From assembly GCA_015233515.1 (NCBI GenBank), contig JADFXS010000029.1, positions 3,674 through 19,449 of the forward strand: a DNA stretch of 15,776 bases. The letters run 5' to 3'. Source of the stretch: Deltaproteobacteria bacterium (GTDB lineage: Bacteria; Desulfobacterota; Desulfarculia; Adiutricales; JAGVGV01). Below, piece after piece: positions 12,638 through 15,776 of the stretch. Below the pieces are notes generated by a model that was given only the letters and a program-made list of their open reading frames with translations, searched no databases and was not told the DNA's origin. The translations under genes were made by a program, and so were the position numbers. The number at the start of each line of letters is the position of its first letter. The first letter of the stretch is position 1.

Positions 12638-15145
12638 TTACATCATGTGGTATGGGTCCACATCCAAAGTTAAGGTCACGCCCGAGCCTTTCAAGCCCGT
12701 TCGGACCCGATCCAGCCAGCCCCGAAGAAAATGGTGGATTTGGCGGGGTTCCTTTCCGCGCACCAAAATCTGATACCGATATTTACCCTTCAACTTGACT
12801 AAAGGGGCTGGAGCCGGCCCCAACAATTCCAAGGTTTGATCCGGCCACCCGTTGAGTATGGCTCGCCCCAAACCGGCCGCTTTCTCCGCCGACTCGGTAA
12901 TTACCGTCAGCGAGTTGCCTGTCAGCCGGATCAGAGCCAGACGTGTGAAGGGTGGGTAACCGGCTTGCCGGCGCTGCTCCAGTTCTTGTTCGAAAAATCC
13001 TATATAATCATGCTTTTCCGCCAGGCGCAGGGTATAATGCTCCGGGCTCCAAGTCTGAATGATAACTCGTCCGGCGGCTTCACCCCGACCGGCCCGGCCG
13101 CTGACCTGAGTCAACAACTGAAAGGTCCTCTCTCCGGCCCGAAAATCAGGCAGATGCAACCCGGTGTCGGCCTCGACTACCCCGACCAGAGTAATATTCG
13201 GGAAATCATGGCCTTTGGTAACCATCTGGGTTCCAACGAGAATGTCGATATTTCGGTTCTTCAAATCGTTGAGAATGCGCGTCAATTCACCCTGAGGGCG
13301 AGTGGTCTCCGCGTCCAGGCGGGCGACTTTGGCCGAAGGAAAGGCCTTGATTATTTCGGCTTCCAGACGTTCCGTGCCGAATCCCAGATAGCGTAATAAC
13401 GGTGATCCACAGGCCGGACAGGATCGAACCGGCTCCGTGGTCAAGCCGCAATGATGGCAAATCAAAATCAAAGATTCATTGCTTGGTCCGGGCGAGGGCG
13501 CGTCTAATTTACCTTTCTGGTGCAAGGTCAGACTGACACTGCAATTCAAGCACTTGATCACATGGCCGCAGGCCAGACACAACGGCAGGCGAGCCAAACC
13601 GCGACGATTAATGAACAAAACGGCTTGATGACTTTGCTCCAGAGTCTGGCTCAGAACCTGCTTCAATACCGGAGTCACGGCTTGGCGACGCTGACTGACG
13701 CCGTAACGAAGGTCAACCACGTCCACTTGAGGCAGACGCCCTTGGCCGATCCGTTCCGGCAGGGTCAGCAAATGATACCGCCCGGTTTGAGCGGCATAAT
13801 AACTCTCCAGGGACGGCGTGGCCGAGCCGAGGATCACCACCGCTCCGGCCTGTTTGGCCCGGAGCACGGCCAAGTCCCGGGCCTGATACTTGAGTTTCTC
13901 GTCTTGTTTATAAGAACCGTCATGTTCTTCATCGACAATCAGTAGCCCGAGATTGGTCAACGGCGCGAAGATGGCCGATCGGGCGCCCAAGACCAACGGG
14001 GAATATCCTTTCAAGATTTTAATCCACTGGTCGTATCGCTGTCCATCGGACAGGCCGGAGTGCAACACGGCCACTTCTTGAGGAAATCTGGCCTTCAAGA
14101 GTCCTTCCACCGCTGGAGTCATGGATATTTCCGGGACAAGGAAAAGGACGGTGCGACCTCGACTCAAGGCATTACGGGCCGCGGCCAAATAAACTTCCGT
14201 TTTGCCGGAACTGGTCAAACCGTAAAGCAGATAAGGGAAAAAACAACGTTGATCCAAGGCCGCGGTTAAAGCGCTTACCGCCGAGGCCTGAGCCGCGGAT
14301 AACTCGGGGGGCTCGGCGGTAAAATCCAAAGCCCGGCCAAGATCGTCGCGGAAAACAATCTTTTCGAAGACTTCCAACAGCCCCTTGGCCTGCATCCGAC
14401 CGGCCATGGCGGACAAAGACGGGAAACGCGGCCGAAGTTCCTGCATGGATTGCGGCCCTTCAGCGTTCAACAAATCAAACAGATATTTTTCCTTGGGACC
14501 GACTCGTCCCGTGGCCGGCAAGGCGGATGAAGTTGAACGCAGCCATTTTTGTTTTTTGGGACTGACCCGATCCGTTAGGAATCGGTCGTCGATGGCAATC
14601 AAATCCATGTTCCGCAATCGTTTCAGGCAGGCGGCCGATCCTTCGCCGGATCGTTCCAATCCGCTGACCGGTAAGCCTCCCGACTTGGCCAGGCGTTCAA
14701 GTACAGCGATGGCCGGTTGATCCAGTCCGCCTTCCGCCAGGGCGGAATGACCGGCGTCAGTCAGAAAAGCGGTGCGCCGGCTCATGGTTTTGAGTCCGGA
14801 AGGCAAGGCTTCCGCCATGACCAAGCCAAGGGGATAATGATAGTAGTCCGCCGCGAAGCCCATCAGTGGGATCAAATCGGCCCCGAACATAGGACCATCG
14901 TCCAGCGGCCGGATAATTTCCTTGAGATTGACCGATGGACACTGATCAGGCCCGGACCTGGACAGAATATAGCCGGTTACCTGTCGGCGTCCAAAGGGGA
15001 CGAGGACCCGGCGACCGGGCATCATGTCGGCGTCCTGATCCGGCGGAACCAGGTAATGAAAAGTTAGGGTCACCGGCAAAGCCACGGCAACTTCAGCCAA
15101 CAAAGGAATCGAGGTCGACAATATGGATGGGGAATTATTATTCAA
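12638..15145 (-). CDS. priA: Primosomal protein N' (PriA helicase)
   Basis: The 835-residue protein restarts stalled replication forks by unwinding DNA and loading the primosome. The N-terminal DNA-binding region (about 17-120) has the usual EVAVALPV...FHYLVP opening. The superfamily 2 helicase core has Walker A GLTSSGKT (309-316), the DEEH box (405-408) and LGSATPSLES (439-448). The zinc-binding module has all eight cysteines (C523, C526, C532, C535, C563, C566, C576, C579), with about 13 more residues between C535 and C563 than I recall in E. coli PriA. Motifs V/VI follow (VGTQMVTKGHDFP; QVSGRAGRG). The frame starts at a TTG (15143-15145) that overlaps the stop of the upstream gene; a TTG eight codons later is an alternative, and no ATG lies near. 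It appears to be the second gene of an operon. Confidence 0.96.
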   Translation of the reverse strand: MNNNSPSILSTSIPLLAEVAVALPVTLTFHYLVPPDQDADMMPGRRVLVPFGRRQVTGYILSRSGPDQCPSVNLKEIIRPLDDGPMFGADLIPLMGFAADYYHYPLGLVMAEALPSGLKTMSRRTAFLTDAGHSALAEGGLDQPAIAVLERLAKSGGLPVSGLERSGEGSAACLKRLRNMDLIAIDDRFLTDRVSPKKQKWLRSTSSALPATGRVGPKEKYLFDLLNAEGPQSMQELRPRFPSLSAMAGRMQAKGLLEVFEKIVFRDDLGRALDFTAEPPELSAAQASAVSALTAALDQRCFFPYLLYGLTSSGKTEVYLAAARNALSRGRTVLFLVPEISMTPAVEGLLKARFPQEVAVLHSGLSDGQRYDQWIKILKGYSPLVLGARSAIFAPLTNLGLLIVDEEHDGSYKQDEKLKYQARDLAVLRAKQAGAVVILGSATPSLESYYAAQTGRYHLLTLPERIGQGRLPQVDVVDLRYGVSQRRQAVTPVLKQVLSQTLEQSHQAVLFINRRGLARLPLCLACGHVIKCLNCSVSLTLHQKGKLDAPSPGPSNESLILICHHCGLTTEPVRSCPACGSPLLRYLGFGTERLEAEIIKAFPSAKVARLDAETTRPQGELTRILNDLKNRNIDILVGTQMVTKGHDFPNITLVGVVEADTGLHLPDFRAGERTFQLLTQVSGRAGRGEAAGRVIIQTWSPEHYTLRLAEKHDYIGFFEQELEQRRQAGYPPFTRLALIRLTGNSLTVITESAEKAAGLGRAILNGWPDQTLELLGPAPAPLVKLKGKYRYQILVRGKEPRQIHHFLRGWLDRVRTGLKGSGVTLTLDVDPYHMM

Positions 15146-15776
15146 AGCAAAGGCTTTAACGGATAATCCAACTTTGTTTTAAGCGAGTCAATCTGATTAA
15201 GGATTGGAAAAAGAGCGGGGTCAGGAAATGACGGGGGAGGAGCAACGGCTGGAGTGGCCATCTGCTTGATTTCCTCCAGATCAAAGGTTTCCCGTTCCAG
15301 CTCCGAATTGATGGTCAAGGACTTCAAGATCAAATCCATGGCCGCTCCCTCGTGGTTGATCACCCGCAAACGACCGGGCCAGTCCACACCAGGCGAATGC
15401 CGATGATAATCGCTCAGGAGCACGTCATAACCGGGCAGGTTTTCCGTGGCCGGCAGGATCAGTCGAACCAGATGCCGGGAATTTTCCGTGATCTGAATCT
15501 GCGGCGATTTTCGATCGCCGACCAGAGCGCCCAGGGTAATGACGCTCTGGTTACCGGCATCCTTACCCAAGACAACATTGTCCAGGTTGACCTGATGGGC
15601 CTTTACTAGAGCGGTTAACTTGGAAGTTTCGTTATAAAGCAACAAACGGAACAACAGGGGTGGCTGAGGCCAATCGGCTTCCATGGCCTGATCGCCGATC
15701 ATAACCATGGTCCGTTGATCGGCCGCCAGGTAGACTTCCTCCCTATCCGGCCAGGAAAGATTTAAACGCAGTAAAT
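15142..15776 (-). CDS. Unidentified protein, N-terminus beyond window (possibly LolA-like)
   Basis: The frame stays open to the window end, so the visible 210 codons are the C-terminal part. An ATG at 15706-15708 is internal: the codons before it read as protein-like sequence (SWPDREEVYLAADQRT). The visible part alternates short beta-like strands (EVYLAADQRTMVMIG, DNVVLGKD, SPQIQITENSR, YDVLLSDYHR, GRLRVINHE) and ends with FDLEEIKQM and a Pro-rich tail. The pattern recalls outer-membrane lipoprotein carrier-type (LolA/LolB-like) folds, but I see no diagnostic motif, so this is a loose suggestion. Its stop codon overlaps the TTG start of priA, which implies translational coupling. Length, signal peptide and start cannot be judged from this window. 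Confidence 0.75.
   Translation of the reverse strand, partial: LLRLNLSWPDREEVYLAADQRTMVMIGDQAMEADWPQPPLLFRLLLYNETSKLTALVKAHQVNLDNVVLGKDAGNQSVITLGALVGDRKSPQIQITENSRHLVRLILPATENLPGYDVLLSDYHRHSPGVDWPGRLRVINHEGAAMDLILKSLTINSELERETFDLEEIKQMATPAVAPPPSFPDPALFPILNQIDSLKTKLDYPLKPLL

Noticed and set aside
1..15776. CRISPR array
   Set aside because: No regularly spaced direct repeats were seen; the repeats present are single palindromes or two distant copies.

Overview
The window reads like a chromosomal segment of a Gram-negative bacterium. The abundance of two-component and sigma-54-type regulation, the family of cytidylate-kinase-like/TauE proteins and the style of the dispersed palindromes suggest a Desulfobacterota/deltaproteobacterial lineage, possibly a sulfate reducer or syntroph. 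That assignment is inferred from gene content only; nothing here proves the taxon.

Layout. (1) 1-729, plus strand: the C-terminal part of a hybrid histidine kinase (ATPase plus receiver), cut by the window start. (2) 730-1336: a multi-armed palindromic repeat (842-930), a 52-codon small ORF with a strong ribosome binding site on the minus strand, and a clear intrinsic terminator. (3) 1337-4935, minus strand: a tight operon, read right to left as a universal-stress-like protein, a membrane-anchored cytidylate-kinase-like protein, a TauE/SafE transporter and a receiver-only response regulator, ending at the terminator. (4) 5194-7976, minus strand: a membrane histidine kinase overlapping an NtrC-type sigma-54 activator. 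A -24/-12-like promoter lies at 4980-4995, just in front of the region-3 operon. The simplest reading is that the kinase and activator switch on the stress/kinase-like/TauE/receiver operon. This is the best candidate here for a little-described system: an envelope-sensing, sigma-54-driven anion export and stress module with an extra receiver that may act as feedback. (5) 8063-8494: a lone type IV pilin-like protein.

(6) 8495-9203: a gene-free stretch holding the short copy of a dispersed repeat. (7) 9204-11300, plus strand: a GAF-ANTAR antiterminator-type regulator, then an unusual protein joining a KaiC/RecA-like domain with degenerate P-loop, an XRE helix-turn-helix and a cupin. (8) 11301-12570: a repeat-rich patch with the long copy of the dispersed repeat, a tRNA-Cys(GCA) with its own promoter and a following palindrome/terminator, and an IS200/IS605-type transposase between two identical hairpins. 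Degenerate relatives of that hairpin occur at 4485-4527 and 11305-11347. (9) 12638-15776, minus strand: PriA helicase, starting at a TTG that overlaps the stop of an unidentified upstream gene cut by the window end.

All assignments come from reading the sequence; no database search was run.
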